The notes under the pieces: generated by a model
What the model saw: only the letters and a program-made list of their open reading frames with translations
The model's database searches: none
What the model was told of the DNA's origin: nothing
Made by a program: the position numbers and the translations under genes
Shown here: piece by piece, positions 1-9,031 of the stretch
How positions within the stretch are numbered: the stretch's first letter is position 1
Layout: each line of letters opens with the position of its first letter
DNA from: Flavobacterium limicola
Lineage (GTDB): Bacteria; Bacteroidota; Bacteroidia; Flavobacteriales; Flavobacteriaceae
Length of the DNA stretch: 64,000 nt
NCBI RefSeq assembly: GCF_003634755.1
Contig: NZ_RBXA01000003.1
Span: forward strand, 434,001 to 498,000
Direction: 5' to 3'

Positions 1-531
1 ATTGCAGAAAATGAAGGATTGAAAAAACAAAATACAACTTTAACTACACAACGTGATAGTACAGCAGTAGTATTAGGAGAATCTAAAAAATACAATGAAG
101 CATTAGTTGGGCAAAATGAAGAATTAGCAAAAGCAGTTGAAATTGGTTCGAAATTAACAGTTTTAAACACAAGAGGATCGGCTTTTAAATTAAGAAGTTC
201 TGGAAAACAAATTGAAACAGACAAAGCGAGCAGAGCAGATGTTCTTAGAGTTAGTTTTACAATTCCTGAAAATCCGATTGCAAAATCTGGTGAAAAAATG
301 TATTACGTTCAAGTAATTGATAGTAAAAACAATGTTTTAGGAGACAAAAAAACACAGACTTTTGGAGATAATACCTTAACCTACAGTTTTACAACGGTTG
401 TTCAATATGAAAATAAAACTGTTCAGGTAACTCAAGATCTTAAAGGGAAAGATTTTGCTAAAGGAACTTATTATATCAATATTTTTGATACTGATATATT
501 GGTTTCTAAAACAAGTTTTATCTTAAGATAA
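1..531 (+). CDS. C-terminal part of a coiled-coil protein of unknown function (5' end outside window)
   Basis: The reading frame is open from the first base, so the gene starts upstream and about 176 codons are visible. The first 45 residues are rich in K, E, N and Q with a heptad-like pattern, suggesting the end of a coiled coil. The remaining ~120 residues look like a compact beta-rich domain (pattern VLRVSFTIPEN, YYVQVIDSKNN, GTYYINIFD). Proteins with this arrangement are common in Flavobacterium genomes as uncharacterised proteins; I do not know a function. The C-terminal domain may bind something outside the cytoplasm, but no signal peptide can be seen because the N-terminus is missing. 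A bidirectional hairpin terminator separates it from the convergent hutI gene. Confidence 0.75.
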   Translation: MAENEGLKKQNTTLTTQRDSTAVVLGESKKYNEALVGQNEELAKAVEIGSKLTVLNTRGSAFKLRSSGKQIETDKASRADVLRVSFTIPENPIAKSGEKMYYVQVIDSKNNVLGDKKTQTFGDNTLTYSFTTVVQYENKTVQVTQDLKGKDFAKGTYYINIFDTDILVSKTSFILR

Positions 532-550
532 TCATCCAAAAAATATGCAT

Positions 551-583
551 AAAAAAAGAGGAACATTAATGTTCCTTTTTTTA
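551..583. terminator. Bidirectional terminator between convergent genes
   Basis: AGGAACATT pairs with AATGTTCCT. An A-run lies on the left and a T-run on the right, so the hairpin can terminate both the rightward coiled-coil gene and the leftward hutI gene. Confidence 0.8.
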
Positions 584-1819
584 TGCAAAAATTTCACCTT
601 CTAAAAGTACAGTTTCAATTAGATTACTACCAAAAGCATAAGGAATTTGATAGTAGGAGGGAATGGGTTTCGTGATAATTAGATTTGCTTTTTTGCCAAT
701 GGTGATGCTTCCGAGAGTTTCAGAAATTCCCATGGCATAAGCTCCATTTATTGTGGCGGCATTTATGGCTTCTTCGGGAGTCATTTTCATTTTGATGCAA
801 GCAGTTGCTACAACAAAATTCATATTTCCGGATGGAGTAGAACCCGGATTGTAATCCGTTGCGAGAGCGAGAGGAAGTCCTGCCGCGATCATTGCTCGTG
901 CTGGAGTGAAAGGAATACTCAAAAAATAAGAGCAAGAAGGTAATGCGACAGGCATCGTCTCCGTATTTTTCAAAGCTTCAATATCTTCCGGTTTCATAAC
1001 TTCTAGATGATCTACGGAAAGCGCATTGTATTTTATTCCCGCTTGAATTCCGCCAATAGAGTTAAATTGATTAACGTGAATTTTTGGCTTTAAGCCAAAT
1101 TTAATTCCGGCTTCCATAATTTGTTGGGTTTCTTCAACCGTAAAGTAGCCTGTTTCACAAAATGCATCTATGAAATCTGCCAGTTTATTTTCTGCAATTT
1201 CAGGAAGCATTTCATTGATGATTAAATCAATATATCCTTGTTGGTTTTCTTTAAACTCTAATGGAAAAGCATGAGCACCTAAAAAAGTTGCTTTAATGGT
1301 AACAGGATAATTTTGAGCTAATCGCTTTATCACACGAAGCATTTTCAATTCTCCATCCAACGTCAATCCGTATCCTGATTTGATTTCTACTGCTCCGGTT
1401 CCCAAACGCATGACTTCTTCCAGTCGTGCTTTGGATTGCTGGTAGATTTCTTCTTCCGAAGTTTCGTTCAGTTTTTTAGCTGAATTTAGGATTCCACCGC
1501 CACGATTAGCGATTTCTTCATAAGTCAAACCATTGATTCGATCTACAAATTCCTGTTCCCGATTTCCCGCATACACAATATGTGTATGACTGTCACACCA
1601 AGATGGTAAAACTATTTTTCCGTCTGCATCAATGCACTTTTCTGGATTTATGTTAGGCAAATCCTCCATATAACCAAAATCAGCAATAAGTCCATTTTTA
1701 AGTGCTAAATAGGCATTTTTGATAGTGGGTAGAACCGCCATTTCAGCACCCGATACTTTCAAAATTGAAGAATCCCGAACCTGAAGCAACTCTTTAATAT
1801 TGATGATTAATGTTGTCAT
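581..1819 (-). CDS. hutI: Imidazolonepropionase (histidine degradation)
   Basis: This amidohydrolase converts 4-imidazolone-5-propanoate to N-formimidoyl-L-glutamate, the third step of histidine catabolism, in the cytosol. At 412 residues it has the usual family length. The metal-binding DSHTH motif is at residues 76-80. It is followed by the substrate-side stretch YAGNREQEF, then LGAHAFP, HVNQFNSIGG and SVDHLEV, which carry the later metal and substrate histidines. The ATG start lies 12 bp after the stop of the upstream glutaminyl cyclotransferase gene, so the two are probably co-transcribed leftward. hutH, hutU and hutG are not in this window. The gene ends at a bidirectional terminator. 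Confidence 0.95.
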   Translation of the reverse strand: MTTLIINIKELLQVRDSSILKVSGAEMAVLPTIKNAYLALKNGLIADFGYMEDLPNINPEKCIDADGKIVLPSWCDSHTHIVYAGNREQEFVDRINGLTYEEIANRGGGILNSAKKLNETSEEEIYQQSKARLEEVMRLGTGAVEIKSGYGLTLDGELKMLRVIKRLAQNYPVTIKATFLGAHAFPLEFKENQQGYIDLIINEMLPEIAENKLADFIDAFCETGYFTVEETQQIMEAGIKFGLKPKIHVNQFNSIGGIQAGIKYNALSVDHLEVMKPEDIEALKNTETMPVALPSCSYFLSIPFTPARAMIAAGLPLALATDYNPGSTPSGNMNFVVATACIKMKMTPEEAINAATINGAYAMGISETLGSITIGKKANLIITKPIPSYYQIPYAFGSNLIETVLLEGEIFA

Positions 1820-1831
1820 TTTATATGATAA

Positions 1832-2908
1832 TTATTCAGAAACTTTGATTTCAAACATTTTGTCCCAATTTTTACCGGTTACAAAAATGGTTTTTGTTTT
1901 AGGGTTGTAGGCAATTCCGTTTAGGACATCCGTATCAGGTAATTGGGTTATTTTTTTCTTCAAATCAGCAAGATTAATAATTGCTTCAACCGCTCCATTT
2001 TTTGGATTGATGACAGCAATAGCATCTTTTTGATACACATTTCCATAAATTTTCCCGTCAATCCATTCGAGTTCGTTAACTGCTTTTATTTTTGTTTCAA
2101 AGGAATACACGTTCAAGTAATCTACTTCTTTAAATGTGGTTGGGTCAATAATCCAAATTTTTTCGGTTCCGTCGGATTGGTATAAATATTTACCGTCATT
2201 AGTCAATCCCCAACCTTCAATAGGTTTGAAATAGGTAAACGTTTTTTCTTTTTTGAAAGTATCTGCGTCATAAACGTACCCTTCATTATTTTGCCAAGTT
2301 AATTGGTAAACTTTGTTATTCAGAATCGTAATTCCTTCACCAAAATAGTTATCAGCCAATTCCACTTTTTTATAAACTTCTCCAGTTTTATAATTTGTTT
2401 TTCTTAAGCTGGAAATCCCTTTTTTTCCGGTACTGTTTCCAGAACCGTTTCCTGTTCCTTCATAAAGCGTGTCTCGGTAAAATTCTAGTCCTTGCGTATA
2501 CGCTTGAATATCGTGTGGATATGTATTTACGATGGTGTATTTTAATAATTTTGGCTGAATATCAGAAACTAATTCTACTCTAGCGGTAGCTTCTGAGTTC
2601 TGTCCTTCATAATATACTAAAGCTTTTAGGTTTTGATATCCCAATTTTTGATCTTTCAATTCAAAAGATAATTTGTCAACTCCTTTTTTTGAACCAATTT
2701 TTTTGTCATTTACATAGTAGACAACACTGTCAATAGTTTTGGAATTGGAGTTCAAAATTTCCAAAGAAAGCGCTTCCTGTGGTTTATATTGTTCCTTAAA
2801 TTTGGAATTATCAAAGGCGAATAAAGTATTTTCACCTTTTTTTGTTTCGTTGCAACTTGCTAAGGTGATTCCTAATAAAATGACAGATAGGAAGTTATAA
2901 TTTTTCAT
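1832..2908 (-). CDS. Glutaminyl-peptide cyclotransferase, lipoprotein (glutamine cyclotransferase family)
   Basis: This is a predicted plant/papaya-type glutamine cyclotransferase, a beta-propeller enzyme that converts N-terminal glutamine to pyroglutamate. I chose the second ATG because the protein then opens with a clean lipoprotein signal (MKNYNFLSVILLGITLASC), with the lipidated Cys around residue 19. After a ~100-residue linker domain, the catalytic propeller starts at YPHDIQAYTQGLEF and continues with LYEGTGNGSG, GWGLTNDGKYLYQSDG, ELEWIDGKIYGNVYQ and VLNGIAYNPKTKTIFVTGK, all typical of PF05096. It should sit in the periplasm, anchored by lipid. It lies immediately upstream of hutI in the same orientation, which suggests co-transcription but not an obvious pathway link. 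Confidence 0.88.
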   Translation of the reverse strand: MKNYNFLSVILLGITLASCNETKKGENTLFAFDNSKFKEQYKPQEALSLEILNSNSKTIDSVVYYVNDKKIGSKKGVDKLSFELKDQKLGYQNLKALVYYEGQNSEATARVELVSDIQPKLLKYTIVNTYPHDIQAYTQGLEFYRDTLYEGTGNGSGNSTGKKGISSLRKTNYKTGEVYKKVELADNYFGEGITILNNKVYQLTWQNNEGYVYDADTFKKEKTFTYFKPIEGWGLTNDGKYLYQSDGTEKIWIIDPTTFKEVDYLNVYSFETKIKAVNELEWIDGKIYGNVYQKDAIAVINPKNGAVEAIINLADLKKKITQLPDTDVLNGIAYNPKTKTIFVTGKNWDKMFEIKVSE

Positions 2909-2963
2909 GATTTGTTTTTTTTGTTGTACCAATATACAATGTTATTTTTAATGATTAAAGCTC

Positions 2964-2993
2964 TTGTAAAAATATAAAAAGATTGTATATTTG
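2964..2993 (+). promoter_or_regulatory. Bacteroidota-type promoter of the SRP RNA
   Basis: TTG at 2964-2966 is followed after 19 bp by TATATTTG at 2986-2993, an exact match to the TAnnTTTG -7 box of Bacteroidota sigma-70. The predicted start is at about 2998, exactly where the SRP RNA stem begins. Confidence 0.8.
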
Positions 2994-2997
2994 CACC

Positions 2998-3090
2998 GGC
3001 AAGTCCTACACGACCAGCTCCTGCAGACTCCCCCAGGATGGGAACATAGCAAGGGTACGTGGTTGAGCGGTGCGATGTAGGTCGCTTGCC
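2998..3090 (+). ncRNA. ffs: Signal recognition particle RNA, small bacterial type
   Basis: The transcript forms one long hairpin: the 5' end GGCAAGTCCTACA pairs with the 3' end TGTAGGTCGCTTGCC. The apical part contains the Ffh-binding domain typical of Bacteroidota SRP RNAs (CCCCCAGGATGGGAACATAG followed by CAAGGGTA). The RNA binds Ffh and targets nascent membrane proteins to FtsY and the translocon. It has its own promoter just upstream and a T-run directly downstream, followed by a second UUCG hairpin. Length, pairing and internal-loop motif all agree. Confidence 0.92.
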
Positions 3091-3111
3091 ATTTTTTTAT
3101 TACAAAAGTAG

Positions 3112-3140
3112 TCTTCCTTCGGGAGGATTTTTTTATTTTT
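3112..3140 (+). terminator. UUCG-loop terminator after the SRP RNA
   Basis: TCTTCC and GGAGGA form a short stem capped by a TTCG tetraloop and followed by a T-rich tract. It probably backs up the T-run immediately after the RNA. The T-rich tract includes TATTTTTG (3134-3141), which could serve as the -7 box of the next gene. Confidence 0.6.
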
Positions 3141-3170
3141 GGACCTTTCGTATCATAAACATCAATAATC

Positions 3171-3974
3171 ATGAATAAAGTAGTTCTAATTACAGGAGGT
3201 TCTTCAGGAATAGGAAAATCTATTGGAGAGTTTTTGCATCATAAAGGTTTTGTTGTGTATGGAACCAGCAGGAATCCGGAACGAGTTTTGAATTCGGTGT
3301 TCCCTTTAGTGGCTTTAGATGTCCGGGATGCAGATTCGATTCATGCGGCTGTTGCCAAAGTGATTTCGATCTCCGGAAGATTAGATGTTGTCATTAACAA
3401 CGCTGGTGTTGGGATTACGGGACCATTGGAAGAAATTCCGATGCATGAAATCAAGAATAATTTTGAGACCAATCTTTTTGGTCCAATTGAAGTAATGAAA
3501 GCAGTGTTGCCACAAATGCGTACGCAAAAATCAGGATTAATCATCAATGTGACTTCAATTGCGGCTTATATGGGTTTGCCGTATCGAAGTGTTTATTGTG
3601 CTTCGAAAGGGGCGTTAGAACTCATAACAGAAGCGATGCGTATGGAAGTGAAGTCGTTTGGTGTTCATATTACCAATGTGGCTCCGGGTGATTTTGCCAC
3701 AAATATAGCTTCTGGACGTTATCATGCTCCGGTTCTAAAGGGTTCTGCTTATGAAACTCCGTACGGAAATTCATTAAAAACTATGGATGAACATGTGGAC
3801 AGCGGTAGTAATCCGAATGAAATGGCTGAAGCGGTTTATAAGATTATTCAAACTCCGAAACCTAAAATTCATTATAAAGTAGGGGCTTTTATGCAAAAGT
3901 TCTCTATTGTTTTGAAAAGGGTCTTACCAGATAAAGTGTATGAAAAAATGCTGATGAACCATTATAAGTTGTAA
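3171..3974 (+). CDS. Short-chain dehydrogenase/reductase (SDR) family oxidoreductase
   Basis: This is a classical-type NAD(P)-dependent SDR of 267 residues. The Rossmann dinucleotide loop TGGSSGIG is at residues 8-15, the NNAG motif stabilising the central sheet is near residue 76, and the catalytic Ser, Tyr and Lys are in NVTSIAAY and YCASKGAL. An Arg in GTSRNPERV after the second strand suggests NADP preference. The C-terminal extension after TPKPKIHYKVG resembles SDRs annotated as acting on lipids or steroids, but the substrate cannot be read from sequence. The gene stands alone between the SRP RNA and a repeat-containing spacer. Confidence 0.9.
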   Translation: MNKVVLITGGSSGIGKSIGEFLHHKGFVVYGTSRNPERVLNSVFPLVALDVRDADSIHAAVAKVISISGRLDVVINNAGVGITGPLEEIPMHEIKNNFETNLFGPIEVMKAVLPQMRTQKSGLIINVTSIAAYMGLPYRSVYCASKGALELITEAMRMEVKSFGVHITNVAPGDFATNIASGRYHAPVLKGSAYETPYGNSLKTMDEHVDSGSNPNEMAEAVYKIIQTPKPKIHYKVGAFMQKFSIVLKRVLPDKVYEKMLMNHYKL

Positions 3975-3979
3975 TTTTG
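3972..3979 (+). promoter_or_regulatory. Candidate -7 box upstream of transaldolase
   Basis: TAATTTTG matches the TAnnTTTG consensus and overlaps the end of the SDR gene. No convincing -33 box was seen. If used, the transcript would run through the palindromic repeat before reaching the transaldolase start. Confidence 0.35.
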
Positions 3980-3989
3980 CACCTAATTT

Positions 3990-4065
3990 GCGTGAAGGAT
4001 TGCAGCGGCATCCCTCGCTTTTTAGCGAGGATACAGCGAAAAGCCTGACCCTTGTGGTCACGCCC
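3990..4065 (+). repeat. Flavobacterial intergenic palindromic repeat (REP-like), probably truncated
   Basis: This GC-richer block contains a stem CCTCGCT/AGCGAGG with a TTTT loop (4013-4030), flanked by GTGAAGGATTGCAGCGGCAT on the left and ATACAGCGAAAAGCCTGACC plus a GTGGTCACGCCC tail on the right. From memory it resembles a high-copy intergenic element of Flavobacterium genomes. Only one copy was noticed here, so its repeat nature rests on recall and on composition unlike its surroundings. Confidence 0.55.
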
Positions 4066-4099
4066 AAATAATGAACACACAATTAAATATATAAATACT

Positions 4100-4756
4100 A
4101 TGAAATTTTTTATTGACACGGCTAATTTAGCTCAAATTAAGGAAGCACAAGCATTAGGCGTTTTGGATGGAGTTACAACCAATCCATCATTGATGGCAAA
4201 AGAAGGAATTACTGGAAAAAACAGTATTTTGAAGCATTATGTAGATATTTGTAATCTGGTTGATGGTGATGTAAGTGCAGAAGTGAATGCTTTGGATTAC
4301 GACGGAATGATTAAAGAAGGTGAAGAATTAGCTGATTTGCACGAGCAAATCGTGGTAAAATTGCCTATGACTAAAGAAGGAGTTATGGCTGCTAAATATT
4401 TCTCTGATAAAGGAATAAAAACGAATGTGACTTTAGTATTTTCTGCAGGACAGGCTTTATTGGCTGCTAAAGCTGGAGCTACTTATGTTTCTCCGTTTAT
4501 TGGTCGTTTAGATGATGTATCTACAGACGGTTTGGCTTTGATTGAAGAAATCAGATTGATTTACGATAACTACGGGTACGAAACTCAAATTCTTGCTGCT
4601 TCAGTTCGTCACACGATGCATATTGTAAACTGTGCAAAAATTGGTGCTGATGTAATGACTGGACCATTATCTGCTATTTATGGTTTGTTGAAACACCCAT
4701 TGACTGATATTGGATTGGCACAGTTTGTTGCTGATTTCGAGAAAGGAAATAAATAA
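4100..4756 (+). CDS. tal: Transaldolase, small TalC/Fsa-like subfamily
   Basis: This is a 218-residue class I aldolase of the small transaldolase family, which transfers dihydroxyacetone between sugar phosphates in the pentose phosphate pathway. I chose the ATG opening [17 protein letters not shown]; an upstream in-frame ATG would add 16 residues encoded by repeat DNA. Family motifs are [13 protein letters not shown] near the N-terminus, the Schiff-base lysine in [30 protein letters not shown] and SPFIGRLDD. Some members of this subfamily are fructose-6-phosphate aldolases, and sequence reading alone does not fully separate the two. A strong hairpin terminator follows. Confidence 0.9.
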   Translation: MKFFIDTANLAQIKEAQALGVLDGVTTNPSLMAKEGITGKNSILKHYVDICNLVDGDVSAEVNALDYDGMIKEGEELADLHEQIVVKLPMTKEGVMAAKYFSDKGIKTNVTLVFSAGQALLAAKAGATYVSPFIGRLDDVSTDGLALIEEIRLIYDNYGYETQILAASVRHTMHIVNCAKIGADVMTGPLSAIYGLLKHPLTDIGLAQFVADFEKGNK

Positions 4757-4802
4757 AAATTTTTCAGTGAGCAGTTTTTAGTCTCAGTGAATTAAATAAA
4801 AA

Positions 4803-4835
4803 AATCCCATCAACCGAGGTTGATGGGATTTTTTA
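4803..4835. terminator. Bidirectional terminator
   Basis: A 12-bp perfect stem AATCCCATCAAC/GTTGATGGGATT with a CGAG loop, flanked by A-run and T-run, lies between the rightward transaldolase and leftward sugar permease genes. Confidence 0.9.
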
Positions 4836-4867
4836 GTTGGTTTGGTTTTGGTTAGTTTGTGTTGGAA

Positions 4868-6529
4868 TTAGTGTCCTCCACCAACTTCTATTTCTTTTCC
4901 GATTCCTTGTTTTTCAAGAATTCGAATTACTTTCCATCCGTAGAACGCGATGAATGCAAAACATAAAACAGGAATAAAATAAGAAGTATGAATTCCAATT
5001 ATATCTGCTAATTTTCCTTGTAATGGCGGAATAATTCCACCACCTAGAATCATCATTACTAAAAAGGCAGATCCTTGAGAAGTATATTTTCCTAAACCTG
5101 CAATTGCTAATGAGAAAATAGAAGGCCACATAATACTTAAGAATAATCCACCGCTCATAAAAGCAAAAATAGCGATCGTTCCAGTAGTGAATAATCCAAT
5201 AAGCATAGCTGTCATTCCCATTATACCAAAAATCATTAAAGTTCTTGAAGGTTGGTCTTTTCCTAAAAAGAAACCAGCGATTTGGAACAAAATTACAAAT
5301 GCGTACGCGTATAAAGGCGTTACATCTTGTCCGGAAATGGCGTTAGCAGTTAAAACAACTCCAAATGCTACATAAGGAACAACGATAAGTAAAATTTTCT
5401 TTAATTGTGATGATGGGTTGAAAACCGTAATGGCTCCTGCCCAACGTCCAATCATCAAACTTCCCCAATACATAGACATATATGGCGCTAAAGCAGGTCC
5501 TGAAATCGAACCAAAATCAGCGGTTACCAATAATTCACCAAGGTTACTTCCTATAGTTACTTCGACACCTACATAAGCGAAAAGGGCTAACATCCCTAAA
5601 ACTAATTGTGGGTATTTCATTGCTCCCCATCCTTCAGGATTTTTTTGAGCAGTCGTATTAGCAAATAATAATCCGATAACGACCACTAACAGGGTAGAAA
5701 CTGTTAAGGCTAATCCTAAATAATCTTTTTCTTTATTCTCAATAAAACGAGTGATAAATTCAGCGTCTTCGTAACGAGAAAAGATATAAGCAAAAATGGC
5801 AACCAAAATTACAGTGATGGCAATCAAGGTCTGCATTGCTTTATTAGCTGTTTCAAAAGTAGAATCACTTTTTCCAGCCGGTAACTTTTTAGAAAAATGG
5901 AATAAGGCTGCTGCCAATAAAAACAGCCCTCCTACAAATACATACAAGATTCTCATTGAATCCAATGAATCTGGTTTTTGAGCAAATTCTTCAATATTTA
6001 CACCTGCAATTACTCCAAATAAGGCTATTGAAACAACTATTGGTCCTATTGTGGTTCCCAATGAATTTATACCTCCTGCAAGATTCAGTCTGCTTGATGC
6101 AGAATGTGGTTCACCAAGCGAAGCTGCAAAAGGCTGCGCCGATGTTTGTTGTAATGAAAAACCAAGTGCAACTATAAATAAGGCGCCTAGAATGAATAAA
6201 TAGCTTCCTTGTGTTACTGCCAATATCATAAGTACAGCTCCAAATGTACTAATCAATAATCCGTAAATAATTCCTTTTTTGAATCCCCAACCGTTAAGAA
6301 TATCTTTCTTAGCGATGCTGCTAAAAATGAACAGGAGTAACGCTCCTATATAGTAAGCACCATAAAAAGCAAAATCGATAAGTTGACTTTGAAATTGGTC
6401 TAAGCCAAATTTAGCTTTGCAAAATGGAATGAAAATCCCGTTTGAAGCTCCAATAAAACCCCAAAAGAAAAATACGGTGATGAGCGTATAAAGCGCGGAA
6501 TTATTAGACTTTGTTTGTTCTGAATTCAT
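4868..6529 (-). CDS. Sugar MFS permease of the FHS (fucose/glucose-galactose) family
   Basis: This inner-membrane sugar:H+ symporter has 553 residues and about 12-14 hydrophobic segments. It opens with the family pattern [17 protein letters not shown], followed by the FDEAFYG-like segment [14 protein letters not shown], and [19 protein letters not shown] and [15 protein letters not shown] in the fourth and fifth helices, typical of FucP/GluP/NagP-type transporters. An extended central region with an extra pair of hydrophobic segments (around residues 230-290) makes it longer than E. coli FucP. Candidate substrates include glucose, galactose and GlcNAc; nothing next to it decides. It is monocistronic, with a ~380-bp upstream spacer that contains a small palindrome. 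Confidence 0.85.
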   Translation of the reverse strand: MNSEQTKSNNSALYTLITVFFFWGFIGASNGIFIPFCKAKFGLDQFQSQLIDFAFYGAYYIGALLLFIFSSIAKKDILNGWGFKKGIIYGLLISTFGAVLMILAVTQGSYLFILGALFIVALGFSLQQTSAQPFAASLGEPHSASSRLNLAGGINSLGTTIGPIVVSIALFGVIAGVNIEEFAQKPDSLDSMRILYVFVGGLFLLAAALFHFSKKLPAGKSDSTFETANKAMQTLIAITVILVAIFAYIFSRYEDAEFITRFIENKEKDYLGLALTVSTLLVVVIGLLFANTTAQKNPEGWGAMKYPQLVLGMLALFAYVGVEVTIGSNLGELLVTADFGSISGPALAPYMSMYWGSLMIGRWAGAITVFNPSSQLKKILLIVVPYVAFGVVLTANAISGQDVTPLYAYAFVILFQIAGFFLGKDQPSRTLMIFGIMGMTAMLIGLFTTGTIAIFAFMSGGLFLSIMWPSIFSLAIAGLGKYTSQGSAFLVMMILGGGIIPPLQGKLADIIGIHTSYFIPVLCFAFIAFYGWKVIRILEKQGIGKEIEVGGGH

Positions 6530-6906
6530 AAATACAAATTGGTTAATGATTAGTGTTAAATGCTTTTTATTGCTGTAATACCGTAAATATATTTGTTAAC
6601 TAAATTAAAAAAAAATAATTTAGACTAAATATTGTTAGAATTATTGAATAACCAATTATTGTTTAAAATACCTGCTTTTTTTTCAAACTTTTTTCAATTT
6701 AATTTTTTTAATCTGATTATTAAGAAATGCGGATTTTGGTATTTCAATCTAAGACGTATCAATATTGCTTCATTCGGTAATTGAACAGTATTTTAGATAA
6801 AAAAAACAAGATTAATATTAGGATTTCATAAATAGGGAAGTGCGTTTCTTGTAGTCTTAGGAGTTAATTATAGTTTGAAAAACACAGTTGAATTTTTTTT
6901 ATTTGA
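6530..6906. other. AT-rich intergenic spacer with a 13-bp palindrome
   Basis: No gene was recognised. It is the upstream region of the leftward sugar permease. ATTTAGACTAAAT at 6618-6630 is a palindrome about 90 bp before the permease start and could be an operator. TATATTTA read leftward (one mismatch to TAnnTTTG) lies nearer to the start. Confidence 0.5.
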
Positions 6907-7551
6907 TTAAGGAGAAAGACGTTCTATTTTCCAAGAATAATCTTCTTGACTTGTATACCGAATTCTATCATGTAATCGATTTGGTCTTCCTTGCCAAAAT
7001 TCTACTTCTAAAGGAGTTACTAAAAATCCTCCCCAATGCTTCGGTCTTGGAATTACCATACTCTCAAAATCTTTTTCCAACTGTTTTAGATTTTCTTCTA
7101 AAAATTCTCTTGAAGGCACCACTTCGCTTTGGTTAGACACAATTGCTCCCAATTTGCTGCCATCAGGTCTGGATTCAAAATAACTATCTGAGGTTATTTC
7201 CGAAGTTCTTTTTGCAATTCCCTTGATAATTACCTGACGCTCCATAGTATGCCAAAAAAAAGACAGGCAAACATTCGGATTTGCTGTGATAGCCTTACCT
7301 TTTTCTGAATTGTAATTGGTGTAAAAAATAAAACCTTCTTCAGTAAACTTTTTTAACAATACAACTCGAGACTTCGGAAAACCATCTAAGCCTATTGTAG
7401 CGACTGTCATCGCATTAACTTCGCTGTCACCTCCAAAGTCTTCTACTTCATGAAACCATCGGTTAAACAAGTTTATTGGGTCTTCTGGGATAGTAGATTC
7501 CAATAACTCACTCTTATCGTATGATTTTCTGTAATTACTTAAGTCATTCAT
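6907..7551 (-). CDS. pdxH: Pyridoxamine 5'-phosphate oxidase
   Basis: This FMN-dependent enzyme oxidises pyridoxine- or pyridoxamine-5'-phosphate to pyridoxal-5'-phosphate. Length (214 aa) is normal. Recognisable blocks are AMTVATIGLDGFPKSRVVLLK (FMN/substrate strand), FYTNYNSEKGKAITANP, ERQVIIKG, and the C-terminal dimerisation/active-site signature VEFWQGRPNRLHDRIRY. It is the last gene of a leftward run with pyrR, pyrB, a small unknown protein and rnz; spacing of ~96 bp to rnz allows readthrough or a separate promoter. Confidence 0.96.
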   Translation of the reverse strand: MNDLSNYRKSYDKSELLESTIPEDPINLFNRWFHEVEDFGGDSEVNAMTVATIGLDGFPKSRVVLLKKFTEEGFIFYTNYNSEKGKAITANPNVCLSFFWHTMERQVIIKGIAKRTSEITSDSYFESRPDGSKLGAIVSNQSEVVPSREFLEENLKQLEKDFESMVIPRPKHWGGFLVTPLEVEFWQGRPNRLHDRIRYTSQEDYSWKIERLSP

Positions 7552-7647
7552 AATTTTTATTTTAAAAATGTTGATTGCTAAACCATTCGATTTAAAATCA
7601 TCGAAAAATTCAGCAGTTATTTGATGCTTAAAATTGTTTTCTTTTAT

Positions 7648-8553
7648 TTAAAACTCAAAGCTTTTTCCGTCATCAGCCAAAAGCACTTCGGGAAAAATAG
7701 TTTCGGCTTCTTCCTTAAACAATTCGATACTTTCATATCGAGTAGAATAATGTCCTAAAATTAATTGTTTAGCATTGGCTTTCAAAGCAATCGTTGCCGC
7801 TTCTTTTGCAGTAGAATGTAATGTTTTTTTGGCTAGATTTCCCTCAGATTGTAGGAAAGTAGATTCATGGTATAAAATATCTACATTTTCTATAATTGGA
7901 AGCATGGCTTCATTGTAAACCGTATCAGAGCAAAAAGCGTAATTCTTTGCCGGAACAGGATCAAATGTCAATTTGTCGTTTTCTATGATTCTTCCGTCTT
8001 CAAGCGTGATGTCTTTTCCGTTTTTTATTTTTTGGTAATAGCAACTCTCTATCTCATAATTCTGAACGGCATCCAAATTCAGTTTTCGGTCTCCAATTTT
8101 TTCTTGGAACAAAAAACCATTCGTATACACACGATGTTTCAAAGGAATGGTTTTCACCAAAACCTTTTCGTCTTCAAAAATAATCTCACTTTCAGGAGAT
8201 TCCAATTCATGGAAAAATAAACCGTAATTCGTCCTGGAATTCGACAATCGCAATTGCAATTTGATGATTTCTTTGATGCCCTTTGGACCATAAATATGTA
8301 AATCCGTAGTTCTGTTCAACAAAGTAAATGTGGATACTAAACCCACTAATCCAAAAAAATGATCTCCGTGCAAATGGGAAATAAAAATGTGGTTTATTTT
8401 AGAAAATCGGATTTTATTCTTGCGCAATTGTACTTGCGTTCCTTCTCCGCAATCAATTAAAAAAAGTCTATTTTTTATGTCTAAAATCTGGGAAGTTGGA
8501 TTGGTAAATGTTCGGGGTGTTGCGGCATAGCAACCAAGGATTGTTAGTTTCAA
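7648..8553 (-). CDS. rnz: Ribonuclease Z (tRNA 3' endonuclease)
   Basis: This metallo-beta-lactamase-fold nuclease matures tRNA 3' ends. It has 301 residues with the zinc motif HLHGDH at residues 60-65, the nucleotide-proximal FCSDTVYN, HESTFL with a further ligand region, and the C-terminal LILGHYSTRY histidine. The flexible exosite region EKIGDRKLNLDAVQNYEIESCY is of the ordinary bacterial RNase Z type. It lies ~70 bp downstream of a small conserved gene in the same orientation. Confidence 0.95.
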   Translation of the reverse strand: MKLTILGCYAATPRTFTNPTSQILDIKNRLFLIDCGEGTQVQLRKNKIRFSKINHIFISHLHGDHFFGLVGLVSTFTLLNRTTDLHIYGPKGIKEIIKLQLRLSNSRTNYGLFFHELESPESEIIFEDEKVLVKTIPLKHRVYTNGFLFQEKIGDRKLNLDAVQNYEIESCYYQKIKNGKDITLEDGRIIENDKLTFDPVPAKNYAFCSDTVYNEAMLPIIENVDILYHESTFLQSEGNLAKKTLHSTAKEAATIALKANAKQLILGHYSTRYESIELFKEEAETIFPEVLLADDGKSFEF

Positions 8554-8625
8554 GTTTTTTCGTGTTCGGTTATTTCGTATTTTGCTTAAATCAATTAACG
8601 GTTAAACATAACCGAATCAACTAAT

Positions 8626-8958
8626 TTAAAACCCTAAATCTCTTTCAATCTCTTCCATTTCTATAATATCATGCGCTTCTAATAATGAAGGAACTACTGT
8701 TAATTTGGCAGGAACAGCATTATAATCAAAATCAGAAGTAACAATTACAAATGACTTTTTAGCTTTTTTATGTTGTTTTGATAATGGCATAAACAACTTA
8801 ATATCATTCGTAGACAAATCATTATGCATCAAAAGATCAATTATGATATTGTATTTTTCGAAAGTTTTGTATTGATGGGTAACCTTCATTAAAAAAGAAG
8901 TAAAATCACCCTGAGTATCCCTAATTGTTACCGTATGTCCTTTTTGATCTACTTTCAT
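8626..8958 (-). CDS. Small conserved protein of unknown function next to rnz (STAS-like fold possible)
   Basis: It encodes 110 residues from the ATG of MKVDQKGHTVTIRD; an upstream TTG would add five residues and is less likely. The alternation of short strands and helices (TVTIRDTQGDFTSFLMKV, YNIIIDLLMHN, KSFVIVTSDFDY, AHDIIEMEEIERDLGF) resembles STAS-type anti-anti-sigma folds. The C-terminal segment is typical of the protein found beside rnz in flavobacteria. No catalytic motif was seen. It lies between pyrB and rnz with spacers of ~70 bp and probably shares their transcript. Confidence 0.75.
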   Translation of the reverse strand: MKVDQKGHTVTIRDTQGDFTSFLMKVTHQYKTFEKYNIIIDLLMHNDLSTNDIKLFMPLSKQHKKAKKSFVIVTSDFDYNAVPAKLTVVPSLLEAHDIIEMEEIERDLGF

Positions 8959-9031
8959 TGTATTAAATTTCAAAGACTGCTTTATGGCAGCGTGGTTTAT
9001 AAGTAGCTAATTTACAAAGTTTTATGTTTGT

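Noticed and set aside
2948..3172. Leftward frame of 74 codons across the SRP RNA
   Set aside because: It overlaps a well-supported structured RNA with its own promoter and has no protein-like features.
6888..7136. Rightward frame of 82 codons
   Set aside because: Antisense to the well-supported pdxH gene.
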